Origin: a bacterium
Lineage (GTDB): Bacteria > Planctomycetota > Planctomycetia > Planctomycetales > Planctomycetaceae
Reading direction: 5' to 3'
Length of the DNA: 64,000 nucleotides
NCBI GenBank assembly: GCA_016125225.1
Contig: WGME01000003.1
Coordinates: forward strand, 558,001-622,000
Shown here: positions 19,912 to 29,669 of the stretch, piece by piece
How the letters are laid out: the number at the start of each line of letters is the position of its first letter
How positions within the stretch are numbered: position 1 is the first letter of the stretch
Notes under the pieces: generated by a model
What the model was told of the DNA's origin: nothing
The model's database searches: none
The model's input: only the letters and a program-made list of their open reading frames with translations
Translations under genes and position numbers: made by a program

Positions 19912-20685
19912 TTACAGCGGCTGGCTGATTCCACCGTCTTTCCGGACACGCCAGAAGTGAATCGCAATCAGCAAGGCCACCACCAGGGGAATGGCCACAC
20001 AGTGCAGAATGTAGAAACGGTTGAGAGTCCCTTCACCGACGAACCGGCCACCCAGCAACAGGAAGCGAGCATCGCTGCCACTGGTGATCAGATCGAAACC
20101 ACCGACGTTCAACAGCAGGGCCCCGGGACCTTCATAACCCAGGAAGGGAGTCGCACGGGCCATGTTCGAACCGACGGTGATGGCCCAGATGGCCAGTTGG
20201 TCCCACGGCAACAGATAGCCGGTAAACGATAGCAGCAGGGTGAGCACAAGGAGCAAGACCCCGATCACCCAGTTGAACTCGCGCGGCGGCTTGTAACTCC
20301 CCGTGAGAAACACGCGATACATGTGCAACCACACGGTAATCACCATGGAGTGGGCTCCCCACCGATGAATTTCGCGCATGATGCCCAAGGTCGTCACGTC
20401 GCGCAGAGCGAGAATGTCATTGAATGCAAACTGCAGAGTCGGCCGGTAATAGAACATCAGCAGCACGCCGGTGATCGTTTCGACCAGAAACAGGAAGAAC
20501 GTGATCCCTCCCATACACCATGTGTACGAGAGCGCGATCCCCTGCTGCTTCACTGACACCGGATGCAGGTGCAGGAAGAAGTTGGTGAGCATCACCACCA
20601 CGCGGTTTCGGCGATCCACCGGAGCCGGATGACGGAAGATGCTTTTCCAAACCTGCGATTCCCGAATGTAATCACCAATCGACAT
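19912..20685 (-). CDS. Cytochrome b6-like subunit
   Basis: Diheme membrane subunit of a quinol:cytochrome c oxidoreductase, 257 residues, four helices. The heme ligands are His107 and His121 in helix B (REIHRWGAHSM to VWLH) and His228 and His243 in helix D, so 14 residues separate the helix D pair, as in b6 and not as in mitochondrial b. Cys57 in WCMGGITFF aligns with the b6 Cys (YCLGGIT) that holds heme ci covalently. MFYYRPT, YLLPWDQ and the end RKDGGISQPL also match b6. Split from the next gene as in b6f. RBS is weak. Confidence 0.93.
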   Translation of the reverse strand: MSIGDYIRESQVWKSIFRHPAPVDRRNRVVVMLTNFFLHLHPVSVKQQGIALSYTWCMGGITFFLFLVETITGVLLMFYYRPTLQFAFNDILALRDVTTLGIMREIHRWGAHSMVITVWLHMYRVFLTGSYKPPREFNWVIGVLLLVLTLLLSFTGYLLPWDQLAIWAITVGSNMARATPFLGYEGPGALLLNVGGFDLITSGSDARFLLLGGRFVGEGTLNRFYILHCVAIPLVVALLIAIHFWRVRKDGGISQPL

Positions 20686-20742
20686 CTGCTATCGCCACTT
20701 TGGATCAACGGAAAACGAAACAGCAACCGCCGGAATCACGGC

Positions 20743-21819
20743 CTACACGACATCCACACACGATGCCGGATCGGTCCACTGACCCATTTCTTCCTGGAAC
20801 TTCAAGCTCTTATCCACTTCCAGCAGGCCGTCTTCCGCGATACGCAAGCCCACGCGTTCCAGCGGTCGCGGTGCCGGACCTTCGAAGTTCACGCCCGTGA
20901 TATAGAACCCGGAGCCGTGACAGGGGCATTTGAATTTCTGTTCCCCATCCAGCCAGTTGGGGGTACAACCGAGGTGGGTGCAAACGGCCGACAGGGCATA
21001 GATCAGGTTCTTACCTTCGTACTGATCGGTGTGCACAATCCAGATGCCGAACAAGTCTTTCCACTTATTGGAGACCGTGTTCAATGGATAATCACTGGCT
21101 GGGCCCACCTTAAACTTGGAGGGAGGCTCGACCAGAACGTTCGGGAACATGAATCGGGCGGTGCCGAGAGTCGCAATGCCGGTGACGGCGCCAATCGAGG
21201 CCCAGGCCGCCATAAACGGCGACATCAGCGTGAACCAGATCAGCACGCCGAGACCCATCAGCAACGGGCTGCTCAACAATCCGCCGAAGACAAAGCAGGC
21301 GAGACTGGTGACCGCAACCGTGATTATGGTCCCCAAACTGCGGCGAACAGGCTCGGGAGCCTTTTTCTTTGCAGATGACGGCACCGGCTTCGCCGGCATC
21401 GGGGGAGCCACAACCGGCTCGGCGGCTTCAGCTTTGGCTGGAACCTCACCCGAAGTGACTTTACGCGCCGCACGCACCATATCTGCCACGGAGGGTAATG
21501 GGGCGTCACTGGCTGCAGCTTTCGCGGCCGCTGGCTTCGCTGCGGCCGATGCCGTTGCCGGAGCTGTCGCTTCGGCGGGGGCAGCACCGCCCTTTTTGGC
21601 GCGAATGGCCGCCAGAATATCCTTGGTCGATCCGGGCTTCGCAGCTGGTGGCGCAGGAGCTGCAGCGGCAGGCGCTGGACTGGCGGCTTCAGCGGCCGCA
21701 GGTGGTTCAGGAGCGGCAGGCGTGGCTGGTGTTTCTGCCTGAGTTGCAGCGGCCGCGGCAGCTTTCTGCGCCCGAATTTTGGCCAAAATGTCTGCGGTGG
21801 ATGGCTTCTTTTCGTCCAT
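20743..21819 (-). CDS. Rieske iron-sulfur protein with Ala/Pro-rich N-terminal extension
   Basis: Carries the 2Fe-2S cluster that takes electrons from quinol. The cluster ligands are Cys280 and His282 (CTHLGC) and Cys298 and His301 (CPCHGSG), with Cys285-Cys300 as the stabilising disulfide. Membrane segments occupy about 162-220. The first 150 residues are Ala/Pro-rich and contain three copies of a short helical motif: ADILAKIRAQK (9-19), KDILAAIRAKK (66-76) and VADMVRAARKV (111-121). This extension is not part of usual Rieske proteins. First gene of the respiratory operon. Confidence 0.93.
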   Translation of the reverse strand: MDEKKPSTADILAKIRAQKAAAAAATQAETPATPAAPEPPAAAEAASPAPAAAAPAPPAAKPGSTKDILAAIRAKKGGAAPAEATAPATASAAAKPAAAKAAASDAPLPSVADMVRAARKVTSGEVPAKAEAAEPVVAPPMPAKPVPSSAKKKAPEPVRRSLGTIITVAVTSLACFVFGGLLSSPLLMGLGVLIWFTLMSPFMAAWASIGAVTGIATLGTARFMFPNVLVEPPSKFKVGPASDYPLNTVSNKWKDLFGIWIVHTDQYEGKNLIYALSAVCTHLGCTPNWLDGEQKFKCPCHGSGFYITGVNFEGPAPRPLERVGLRIAEDGLLEVDKSLKFQEEMGQWTDPASCVDVV

Positions 21820-22183
21820 GGCACTGCCAGTCAGCGGTGTTCAAATCTGTTCGGTGCGACGCCCAAAACACGGTCGGCATAAAGAATTCCCGTGGCAAAC
21901 AGGAACTTAAAACCGATCAGTCAGCGGGCAAGCAGAATCCTCGCGCACACTGCCTGCCGTTTTCAGGCTGCCGAATTCTGGCAAGTCTCTGGCAGAGTGA
22001 CAACTCGAACGCGCAGATCGGGGTTGCTTTTCTCAGAACCAAGAATGCCGCATCAGGTTACGCACACGCTTCAAGCGATCGCGCACGCCACGTTACGATT
22101 CTGAGAGCCCTTGCAGCCTGACAATTGCCACGCGCGGAAGCGGCCTCCGAATTACCCCCAAATCTCCACGCCAACCTGACCCT
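21820..22183. other. Gap holding the respiratory operon promoter
   Basis: 364 bases between the start of the Rieske gene and the end of the carbonic anhydrase gene, both on the minus strand. No ORF here has coding character. The promoter of the long respiratory operon must lie here or upstream, but I find no convincing -35/-10 pair and no clear terminator for the carbonic anhydrase gene. Confidence 0.4.
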
Positions 22184-22885
22184 CTAGGATCGGGGGCGTT
22201 TCGTTGAGGGGTTTTTCTTCCGCACCGTCCCCGGAGACCGACGAGGTCGATCGCCAATGGCTTTCCCCTCCGTCCCCAGGGGTTCAAACGTCTCCGTCTC
22301 ACTCGAAAATGCGAGCAAGCTACCGGTCTCTAGCTGATAGACCCAGGCGTGCAGACGGAGTTCGCCACGCTGCATTTTCGCCGCCACAGACGGATGCGTT
22401 TGCAGGTTTTCAATCTGCACTAATACGTGCTCTTGAATGGTTGCCTCCAGCAACGCCACACCATCAAGGTGCTGATAGTTTTCCGAAATGATCCGTCGAG
22501 TGGTCTCTGCGTGCTGCAACCAGTTTTGCACGGTCGGCAATTTGGCCGCACTGGCAGGATCTAGCAACGCCTTCATTGCCCCGCATTGAGAATGTCCGCA
22601 GACCACGATGTCTTTCACATCGAGGGCAACCACTGCATATTCAATGCTGGCGGTTTCCCCTCCATTGGAAGCACCAAACGGGGGAACCAGGTTGCCCGCA
22701 TTCCGCAATGAGAACAAATCTCCGGGCGCCGCCTGCAGAATCAGGTTGAGATCGACACGGGAATCGGAGCAGCTGACGACGAGGGCACTCGGGTTCTGTC
22801 CGTGAACCAACTCCTGGAAAAAGTCCTTTTCCTGGTCAAACACCTGTGTACGGAACTGATGCACACCACCCAGGAAGTGTTCCAT
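22184..22885 (-). CDS. Beta-class carbonic anhydrase
   Basis: Interconverts carbon dioxide and bicarbonate. The zinc ligands of the beta class are Cys39, His98 and Cys101 with Asp41 and Arg43 in CSDSR, and VCGHSQCGAMK carries the second part. RNAGN at 61-65 is also family-typical. Length 233 residues. It is a single gene on the minus strand, 364 bases upstream of the respiratory operon and divergent from the barrel protein gene. The C-terminus (about 20 residues, Lys/Arg/Pro-rich) is not part of the conserved fold. Confidence 0.94.
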   Translation of the reverse strand: MEHFLGGVHQFRTQVFDQEKDFFQELVHGQNPSALVVSCSDSRVDLNLILQAAPGDLFSLRNAGNLVPPFGASNGGETASIEYAVVALDVKDIVVCGHSQCGAMKALLDPASAAKLPTVQNWLQHAETTRRIISENYQHLDGVALLEATIQEHVLVQIENLQTHPSVAAKMQRGELRLHAWVYQLETGSLLAFSSETETFEPLGTEGKAIGDRPRRSPGTVRKKNPSTKRPRS

Positions 22886-23119
22886 ATCGATCGCCTCAGC
22901 TGTGTGAAGTGAAACCCTCGCGACAATCCTCCGCCGTCACATACATACTGGCTTGTAACGATTTATAGCCAATTCGGCGACACCGGAATGACCGACACAT
23001 TCGGCACAGGCGGAAAAATCCGCAAAAGTCCCCGTCTCCAACAGACCGATAGAGACCGATGATGCGGGCTCGTGTCATCCGACACGCTTGGTTCATCGTC
23101 CGATCAGGGGGATTTTGGC

Positions 23120-25210
23120 GTGCTCTGGACGACTGCCTTGCTGGCTGCGGCACTCATGCAATCACCGGAAGGTGGAGCGACCACACCTGCCGTGAGCCCA
23201 GCCCCCCCCATCTACGGCGATTCTGCAAGCAGTTACTCGCCACAATGGATGACGATCCCAGGTACCGGCGGCAAACAGTGGGGATTCGAAAATTTCTGGC
23301 CACGCCTAGGTATCAACCATAAGTCGCAAGGCTATGGCTACGACAGTGGTTACACCAGCTTCGACACCTTCGTCCCGCTCTTCCAGGAAGATTTCAGCAA
23401 GCTCACCGCGTTTCAGGGCAATATGCTCATCGACAACTACGGTGACTTGGGTTTCAACGCGGGATTAGTCCATCGCCATCATGTCGACACGATGGAACGG
23501 ATTTTCGGCGGCAACATCTTCTACACCAACCGTCAGCAGGGCGGTAACAGTTTCAATCAAATCGGGTTCGGCGTCGAAACACTCGGCAACTATCTCGACT
23601 GGCGTGCCAACGGGTACATTCCGCTGGGTGATGATTTCCAGATCCCGAACTCGGGCGGTGGCGTGACCGAAGCGTTCTTTTCGGGACGCAACATTCTGGT
23701 CAATTTCATCGCCGACAAACCCCTCGCGGGCTTCGATACCGAAGTCGGGGGCGTATTGCCCGGTTCGTTCGACATGTTCCGCGGCTATATGGGCTTTTAT
23801 CACTTTCAGGGCAACTACAGCGACGACGTCTGGGGTTATCAGGGCCGCATGGAAGCCCGCCTGCGAGATTCCGGTGTTGCCAGCGTGGCTGTCACCAATG
23901 ACGGAACGTTTGGCACCAATGTCGTCTTTGGAATTGGATTGTGGTTACCTGGTTCGAATCCGCGGAATCCTCCCTGGCATGGTCGGGCGGCCAGCCGGCT
24001 GGCTGAAGATGTTGTCCGCAACCAGAACATCGTCATCGATCGGTCGGCCACCAAAGACCCGGTCGTTGCCAAATGGCTGAATGGTCGCGATATCGAAGTC
24101 GTCCATGTCGACAGCAATTCGGCTCTCCCCGGCTTGGGGACGCCACTTCTGCCTGTCCAGACACTCGCAGTCGGGCAAACGCTCGCCGGTCCGGAATCCA
24201 TCCTTTTTGTGCATGCCAACAGCCAATACAACGGCGAAGGCGTCGTCCTGCAGCCTGGACAACAACTGCTGGGTGAAGGGGTCGAACATACCATCCATTC
24301 ACTTTATGGGTCCTTCATCCTGCCGACCGTCACACCCGCAGAAGATATCGCTTCGGTCCCCACAATCTTTAATGCCCCGGGTGATGCCATTACCCTGGCC
24401 AGCGGCAATGTGGTTTCCGGCTTTCAGATCTTTACCAGCGGCGGCAACGGCATCGCCGGCAGCAATCTCGCCGATGCTGAGTTGACTCGGTTGAACATCA
24501 GCGGATCGAGTGCCAACGGCATCCTGCTCAACAATGCCATCGGCACCATCACCATCGCTGATAACTTTGTGAACAGCAATGCCTTGGCGGGGATCGATGT
24601 CACGATCGCCGGGCTCGAACGCACCAATACGATTACGATTTCTGATAACACCGTTCTGCAAAATCTCGGGGAAGGCATCAGCCTGACCACGAATGGTCAG
24701 TCGACGAACAGTCTCGTGATGGAACAGAACCTCGTGCGTGTCGTACTCGGCCCCACGGATGACCGAAACCTCGCCCTGATTGATATCACGACGAATGATT
24801 CATCACGGCTCAGCGCCCGCATTGAAAACAACGACATCGAAGACAGTTTCAATCGCGATGACACCAGCCCCGATGAAGACCCGTACTATCAACAACTGAC
24901 GCTCACCTCACAAGACAGCAGCCATGTCGATCTGGGATTGATCGAAAACCGTCTGGTTTCCGATCGTCAACCGTTGGCTGGCAACCCGCGCAATGGCTCG
25001 TTCGGCGTCGATCTGAACAGCACCGATCTGTCGACTCTACGAGTACGCCTTGATACGAACAGCAGTTCGCTTAACTACGCGTTCAGCGAAAACTACATCT
25101 CAAGATTCCAACTGGAAGACACGCTCGATACCAATACGGGAACAATGTTCTACTTCCCGACCGCGAATTTCATCGAGACGATCCCAGCGGGCACGATTGA
25201 TCTGCCGTGA
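23120..25210 (+). CDS. Surface protein: inverse-autotransporter-like barrel plus beta-helix
   Basis: A 696-residue exported protein. A short signal peptide (MLWTTALLAAALM) follows the GTG at 23120, which has AGGGGGA 7 bases upstream; a GTG at 23072 is also in frame but lacks this site. Residues to about 250 resemble the beta-barrel of inverse autotransporters (RLGINHKSQGYGYDSGYTSF, NIFYTNRQQGGNSFNQIGFG, NYLDWRANGYIPLG). After a linker with WLNGRDIEVVHV, the rest is Asn/Ile/Thr-rich with right-handed beta-helix character (NISGSSANGILLNNAIGTI, ISDNTVLQNLGEGISL). Likely outer-membrane anchored and partly surface exposed. Ligand unknown. Confidence 0.75.
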   Translation: MLWTTALLAAALMQSPEGGATTPAVSPAPPIYGDSASSYSPQWMTIPGTGGKQWGFENFWPRLGINHKSQGYGYDSGYTSFDTFVPLFQEDFSKLTAFQGNMLIDNYGDLGFNAGLVHRHHVDTMERIFGGNIFYTNRQQGGNSFNQIGFGVETLGNYLDWRANGYIPLGDDFQIPNSGGGVTEAFFSGRNILVNFIADKPLAGFDTEVGGVLPGSFDMFRGYMGFYHFQGNYSDDVWGYQGRMEARLRDSGVASVAVTNDGTFGTNVVFGIGLWLPGSNPRNPPWHGRAASRLAEDVVRNQNIVIDRSATKDPVVAKWLNGRDIEVVHVDSNSALPGLGTPLLPVQTLAVGQTLAGPESILFVHANSQYNGEGVVLQPGQQLLGEGVEHTIHSLYGSFILPTVTPAEDIASVPTIFNAPGDAITLASGNVVSGFQIFTSGGNGIAGSNLADAELTRLNISGSSANGILLNNAIGTITIADNFVNSNALAGIDVTIAGLERTNTITISDNTVLQNLGEGISLTTNGQSTNSLVMEQNLVRVVLGPTDDRNLALIDITTNDSSRLSARIENNDIEDSFNRDDTSPDEDPYYQQLTLTSQDSSHVDLGLIENRLVSDRQPLAGNPRNGSFGVDLNSTDLSTLRVRLDTNSSSLNYAFSENYISRFQLEDTLDTNTGTMFYFPTANFIETIPAGTIDLP

Positions 25211-25322
25211 TGGTCAGTCGAGAGACGAGAGACGAGAGCCAGACGTCGCGCCTGGTGCTGAGTACTGAAGACAAGGGTTGTCCCTTGTTTTCTTCGGTCA
25301 CTCAGCCCTCAGCACTTAGCCC

Positions 25323-26165
25323 TCAACCTGCCATGCGTCGCTTCATGAATGCCAGAGCGTGCGATGCCAGGTACTCTTCTGACGGGTACATTCGCCGCCA
25401 GATTTTCGTCGCGGCGGCCAGAGCCGGGAGCGACAAGCCGAAGGCTTCCACCACCATCCAGCCGTCGTAACCCAACTGCTTGAGCATCTGGAAAGTGGTG
25501 TCCCAGTCGACATGGCCTTCACCCGGCGTGCTACGGTCATTTTCACTGATATGCACATGCACCACCTGATCGAACGCCGACTGCATCGCGGCCGCAAGAT
25601 TCTTCTCTTCAATGTTCGCGTGGAACGTGTCGTACATGGTCTTCAAGTGCGTGTGATTGACTTCACGGCAGAACCGGGCGGCATCGGCGGCACTGGTGAG
25701 GAAGTAGCACTCGAAACGGTTCAGATACTCGGCCACCAGCGTAACATTCTGCGACTTGGCATAGTCGGCGGCTTGAGCCAGGGTCTCTTTGCCCCAGTTC
25801 CATTCGTCAGTGGTGGGACCTTGGCCAGTGAAACTGCCAATCGCCGAGTGAATCGGACCACAGAGATGCGTGGCCCCGGCGGCAGCGACCATGTCGACAG
25901 CCTTCTTCAGGCGAGCCAACCCGGCTTCGCGAATGGCTTTGTCGGGCGAAATCGGGTTTTCGGTATCGGTGCAAACCGTGACGGCCGTCCGCTCCAGCCC
26001 CAACTCCGTCAGCTTCTTGCCGACTTTTTGAAACTTCGCCAGATCCATATCGAACACTGGCAATTCCACGCCGTCGTACCCCATGGCCTTGAGCGACTCC
26101 AACACCGGGAAGTGCTCTTCGGTGACGTCCGAGGTCCACAACAACAGGTTCATGCCGTATTTCAT
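25323..26165 (-). CDS. Sugar epimerase of the D-tagatose/D-psicose 3-epimerase family
   Basis: A TIM-barrel protein of 280 residues from the xylose isomerase-like superfamily. The four metal/catalytic residues of D-tagatose 3-epimerase are all present at a constant offset: Glu146 (VAEYLNRFE), Asp179 (MYDTFHAN), His205 (VHISEND) and Glu240 (VVEAF). The N-terminus MKYGMNLLLWT matches the family. The true substrate could be a ketohexose, inosose or another sugar acid. Lone minus-strand gene between two plus-strand genes. Confidence 0.85.
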   Translation of the reverse strand: MKYGMNLLLWTSDVTEEHFPVLESLKAMGYDGVELPVFDMDLAKFQKVGKKLTELGLERTAVTVCTDTENPISPDKAIREAGLARLKKAVDMVAAAGATHLCGPIHSAIGSFTGQGPTTDEWNWGKETLAQAADYAKSQNVTLVAEYLNRFECYFLTSAADAARFCREVNHTHLKTMYDTFHANIEEKNLAAAMQSAFDQVVHVHISENDRSTPGEGHVDWDTTFQMLKQLGYDGWMVVEAFGLSLPALAAATKIWRRMYPSEEYLASHALAFMKRRMAG

Positions 26166-26497
26166 CGGGGCTGGCCTTCACTCTTCAGAGGATTCGTTTG
26201 GAGAGCTGTTCACGGATGCCGCGCCAGTGTGCCGGACACACCGCAACGATGCAAGTTTCCCACCACCATGAACCACTTCCTAACAACAGGTTGTGTACAT
26301 GTGGTCACTTCACGGTGATGTATAGCGCTCAATGCAAGTTTTGGTGCTTCTTTTTGCATGACTTTTTTGTCGATGACCGTATTATCGTCGTTCATCGTTT
26401 GATATTGCTGGGTTCCCATCTCGTCTTTGCCCAGTGATGTTGCATTCTGTCAAATCGAACTCTCGTCTCATTTCATCTCTGCTCTGAAAGGTTCGCC
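26166..26497. other. Intergenic region upstream of DUF1559 gene
   Basis: 332 bases between divergent genes. It should carry promoters for the epimerase (left) and the first DUF1559 gene (right). It is locally AT-rich around 26330-26420. No ORF, hairpin terminator or known regulatory motif is convincing. Confidence 0.4.
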
Positions 26498-27586
26498 ATG
26501 TCTTCCCGACATCGTCGTCAGGGGTTTACGTTGATTGAATTGCTGGTGGTGATCGCCATCATTGCCATTCTGATTGCCCTGCTGCTCCCAGCGGTTCAGC
26601 AAGCCCGCGAAGCCGCCCGACGGACTCAATGCCGCAATAATCTGAAGCAACTTGGCCTGGCTCTGCACAACTATCACGACAATTTCAATGCGTTCGTCTA
26701 CCGCAAAGGGGGTTCGAATTCGAGCCAGAACGGCACGCCGCTGCACCCGAACAATAAAGGCCGCTTGAGTGGCTTCATGGGATTGATGCCCTACCTCGAT
26801 CAAGCCCCCCTGTTCAATCGCGTCTCTGCTGGCGACCCGGCGAATGGTGTGGCCCCCGGTGGTCCCGCAGGTTGGCAGGGCTGGGCGACATGGAACGTGC
26901 GCCTGCCTGCGGTGCTCTGCCCGTCCGATGGCTCAACCATCATCAACAACAACTATCACAACTACTTGTTCTGCGTGGGTGACTCGGCACGCAATTGCAA
27001 CGGCAGCACGCAAGTCCGCGGCATTTTCGGTGTGAATGTTTGTGTGGGTCTTCGAGATATCGTCGACGGCAGCAGCAACACCATCATGATGAGTGAAGGA
27101 GTGCGTGGCCAAGGCTTCAGCACCAATCCCAACCCCTCGGCAGCCGGGGGAGACTACCGGTCCATTAACGTCTACGTTTCGAACATGGACCCCATCAACA
27201 ATCCTGTTGCCTGCCGAACTCTTGCCACGAATGGCTTTATCAATGCCGGACAGACCGTCAAAAGTCACCGTGGCCGCATGATGTGGGATGGACAGTTGGA
27301 GCGTGTCGGTTTCAACACCATTCTGCCCCCCAACAGTACGGGGTGCGTGGCCAGCAATAATGTGAATGCCGATTCCAGCGATGGTGCCCTGCCACCTTCT
27401 AGCCACCACGTTGGCGGGGTTCACTGCCTGTTTGCTGATGGAGCCGTACGGTTCATCAGCGAGAACATCAGCACGGGGAATCTGGGCATTGCCAGCCCCA
27501 ATCAGAATGGTTCTGGTTTAAGCCCGTACGGAGTCTGGGGTGCTCTCGGAAGTAAGAGCGGTAACGAAACCGCATCGAATTTCTAG
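26498..27586 (+). CDS. DUF1559 pseudopilin-like protein
   Basis: A 362-residue secreted protein of the large planctomycete DUF1559 family. It opens with a type IV prepilin-like leader and hydrophobic helix ([20 protein letters not shown]), cleaved by a prepilin peptidase after Gly, and continues [17 protein letters not shown]. The C-terminal H-X9-DG motif is present (His of SSHHVGG to ADG in [10 protein letters not shown]). GAAAGG lies before the ATG. The family is thought to be type II secretion pseudopilin-like; individual roles are unknown. It is followed by a close paralogue. Confidence 0.93.
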   Translation: MSSRHRRQGFTLIELLVVIAIIAILIALLLPAVQQAREAARRTQCRNNLKQLGLALHNYHDNFNAFVYRKGGSNSSQNGTPLHPNNKGRLSGFMGLMPYLDQAPLFNRVSAGDPANGVAPGGPAGWQGWATWNVRLPAVLCPSDGSTIINNNYHNYLFCVGDSARNCNGSTQVRGIFGVNVCVGLRDIVDGSSNTIMMSEGVRGQGFSTNPNPSAAGGDYRSINVYVSNMDPINNPVACRTLATNGFINAGQTVKSHRGRMMWDGQLERVGFNTILPPNSTGCVASNNVNADSSDGALPPSSHHVGGVHCLFADGAVRFISENISTGNLGIASPNQNGSGLSPYGVWGALGSKSGNETASNF

Positions 27587-27622
27587 GGCCCTCGCTTCAA
27601 TAGCCAACACTGGAGCGCGAAC

Positions 27623-27669
27623 AGAGGCGGCCAAGTTGTGGAACCGCCGTCCAGACTTGGCACGCCTCT
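27623..27669 (+). terminator. Hairpin downstream of first DUF1559 gene, possible terminator
   Basis: A 14-bp stem with one bulge (agaggcggccaagt against acttggcacgcctct) and an 18-base loop begins 37 bases after the stop. It is not followed by a T run, so it may instead protect the mRNA end. The remaining bases to 27952 contain no gene; the sequence just before the next gene must hold its promoter and ribosome site (GAAAGG). Confidence 0.4.
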
Positions 27670-27952
27670 TGCTTACGAATTTGTTGGGTCATCTGCGGTT
27701 TTCAACAAGATGACACAAATTACTGGACAAAAGGAGACTCGAAAGCCTGAAAATACAGGACGCATGAGCACGCGTTGGCGGAAAGTCGTCGTCGGAGAAC
27801 CGAAAATCACGTAAAAACTGCGTGATTTTTTCGGGGAGGGTGCGTAGAATCTCAGCAGTACTGCCTCAGGGGCTGCTGTTCGATTCTGTGCTGCGCTCCG
27901 CATTTTCGAATCATCTCTGTTTTCCGCTGTTCATCTCTGTGAAAGGCTTTCT

Positions 27953-29032
27953 ATGCATGTTCCTCGGTCTCGATCTGGTTTCACGCTGATCGAATTGCTG
28001 GTGGTGATCGCCATCATCGCAATTCTGATTGCCTTGCTGCTCCCCGCCGTGCAGCAGGCTCGCGAGGCAGCTCGCCGTACTCAATGCCGCAACAATCTGA
28101 AGCAACTCGGCTTGGCGCTGCACAACTACCACGACAACTTTAACGCCTTCGTTTACCGCAAGGGCGGCAACAACACCTGCACGGTAACCGCTCCGTATAC
28201 TACCCGCGATAACTGCGGCCGACTGAGCGGTTTCTATGGCATCCTGCCCTACATGGATCAGGCCCCACTGTTCAATCAGATTTCGGCTGGCAGCAGCACT
28301 GTTCCCCCCGGCGGCCCAGAAGGTTGGTCCGGCTGGACCACTTGGGCAGCCACAATTCCCGGATTGCTCTGCCCTTCAGACGGCTCGTCGCTTGTTCAGA
28401 ACTATCGTCACAACTATCTGTTCAGCATTGGTGACTCGGCCCGTAACACGGTCAGCAGCGGCCAGGTCCGTGGTATGTTCGGCACCAATGTCTGTGTGGG
28501 TATTCGCGACGTCATCGACGGTACCAGCAATACCATCATGATGAGCGAAGGGATTCGTGGCACCAGCAACTCAAACATCGCTGCGACCGCTGGTGGCGAT
28601 TACCGTGCGACGACCGTTGTGATTATGAATCAGGACCCCGTCAACAATCCGGGGGCCTGCCGTGCCCTCGTGACCAACGGTTATGTGAACGCTGGTCTGC
28701 AAGTGAAAACATTCCGCGGAAACATGATGTGGGATGGTCAATCGGAACGCGTGGGCTTCACCACTATCGTGGCTCCGAACAGCCCGGCCTGTGCCGCAGG
28801 TAACAACACCAATGCTGACTCAACCGACAACGCGATGCCTCCCACCAGCCAGCACACCGGTGGTGTTCACTGCCTGATGGCCGATGGTGCAGTTCGCTTT
28901 GTCAGCGAAAACATCAACACGGGCAATCAGGGAACGGCCAGCCCTGCCCAGAACAGCGCCGGGTTGAGCCCTTACGGTGTCTGGGGTGCTTTGGGCAGCA
29001 AAAGCGGTGGCGAAACCGTCAGCGACTTCTAA
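27953..29032 (+). CDS. DUF1559 pseudopilin-like protein, tandem paralogue
   Basis: A 359-residue paralogue of the preceding gene, matching it along its whole length: the same leader ([20 protein letters not shown]), the same [20 protein letters not shown] block, a matching middle ([21 protein letters not shown]) and end ([21 protein letters not shown]), with differences mainly in loops. The H-X9-DG motif is present ([14 protein letters not shown]). It arose by tandem duplication. It is followed by a terminator and a small lipoprotein gene that commonly accompanies DUF1559 genes in planctomycetes. Confidence 0.93.
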   Translation: MHVPRSRSGFTLIELLVVIAIIAILIALLLPAVQQAREAARRTQCRNNLKQLGLALHNYHDNFNAFVYRKGGNNTCTVTAPYTTRDNCGRLSGFYGILPYMDQAPLFNQISAGSSTVPPGGPEGWSGWTTWAATIPGLLCPSDGSSLVQNYRHNYLFSIGDSARNTVSSGQVRGMFGTNVCVGIRDVIDGTSNTIMMSEGIRGTSNSNIAATAGGDYRATTVVIMNQDPVNNPGACRALVTNGYVNAGLQVKTFRGNMMWDGQSERVGFTTIVAPNSPACAAGNNTNADSTDNAMPPTSQHTGGVHCLMADGAVRFVSENINTGNQGTASPAQNSAGLSPYGVWGALGSKSGGETVSDF

Positions 29033-29080
29033 TCGGTATCTAGTACGTCTACCTTCTTGATGTGCACCTGTGACTTTCCA

Positions 29081-29120
29081 AGTGCCCCAAGGTTTGATTA
29101 GCCTTGGGGCACTCACTTTT
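29081..29120 (+). terminator. Terminator after second DUF1559 gene
   Basis: A perfect 12-bp stem (29081-29092 agtgccccaagg with 29102-29113) and a 9-base loop, followed by a short T-rich stretch (cactttt). It separates the DUF1559 gene from the lipoprotein gene, although read-through is possible. Confidence 0.75.
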
Positions 29121-29163
29121 CCCAGTCCGCGATCCCTCCTACTGATTTACAGGAGATTACGCC

Positions 29164-29637
29164 GTGATTCGTTCCGCCCTGAATACACTATTGGTTTTAT
29201 TCACGATCTCTGCCATCGGATGTGGTGGTGGAGGCGGCAACGATAAATTCAAAGCCGCCCGACCGAAGACGACGCCTGTCTCGGGGACAGTGACGATGGC
29301 AGGTGCTCCGGTCGAAGGAGCCACCATCACCTTCCACCCCACTCAAGGGGGCTCAGCGGCTACCGCCATCACTGATTCGTCTGGCCATTACTCGTTGATG
29401 ACGTTCGAAAAAGATGACGGTGCCGTGCCCGCTGATTACAAAGTCTCTATCAGCAAGCTAGCACCATCGACCGCTGGACCTGCTCCGGGACCAGACGACC
29501 CCAACTACGACCCGAACCCCAAGGAAGAAGCCCCGAAGCATCTTCTTCCCGAGAAATACGCTGACTTCTTGAAGTCAGGCCTTTCAGCCAATATCACGAC
29601 CGAACCCAAAAGCGACCTGAATTTCGATCTGAAGTAA
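29164..29637 (+). CDS. Small lipoprotein with carboxypeptidase-regulatory-like fold
   Basis: A 157-residue lipoprotein (signal SALNTLLVLFTISAIGCGGGGG). After a short linker comes a transthyretin-like beta-sandwich: VSGTVTMAGAPVEGATITFHP, TAITDSSGHYSL and ADYKVSISK. The middle has a Pro-rich insertion (GPAPGPDDPNYDPNPKEEAP) and the end is LPEKYADFLKSGLSA followed by the family-typical NFDLK. The GTG start has GGAGAT upstream. Such lipoproteins are frequent beside DUF1559 genes; function is unknown, perhaps a periplasmic partner. Confidence 0.85.
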   Translation: MIRSALNTLLVLFTISAIGCGGGGGNDKFKAARPKTTPVSGTVTMAGAPVEGATITFHPTQGGSAATAITDSSGHYSLMTFEKDDGAVPADYKVSISKLAPSTAGPAPGPDDPNYDPNPKEEAPKHLLPEKYADFLKSGLSANITTEPKSDLNFDLK

Positions 29638-29669
29638 CGATCGTCTCAGCTACGATTTGGCAGAGAGCA

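Noticed and set aside
27673-27903. 76-codon minus-strand frame between the DUF1559 genes
   Set aside because: No ribosome site or recognisable domain; it covers the likely promoter region of the second DUF1559 gene.
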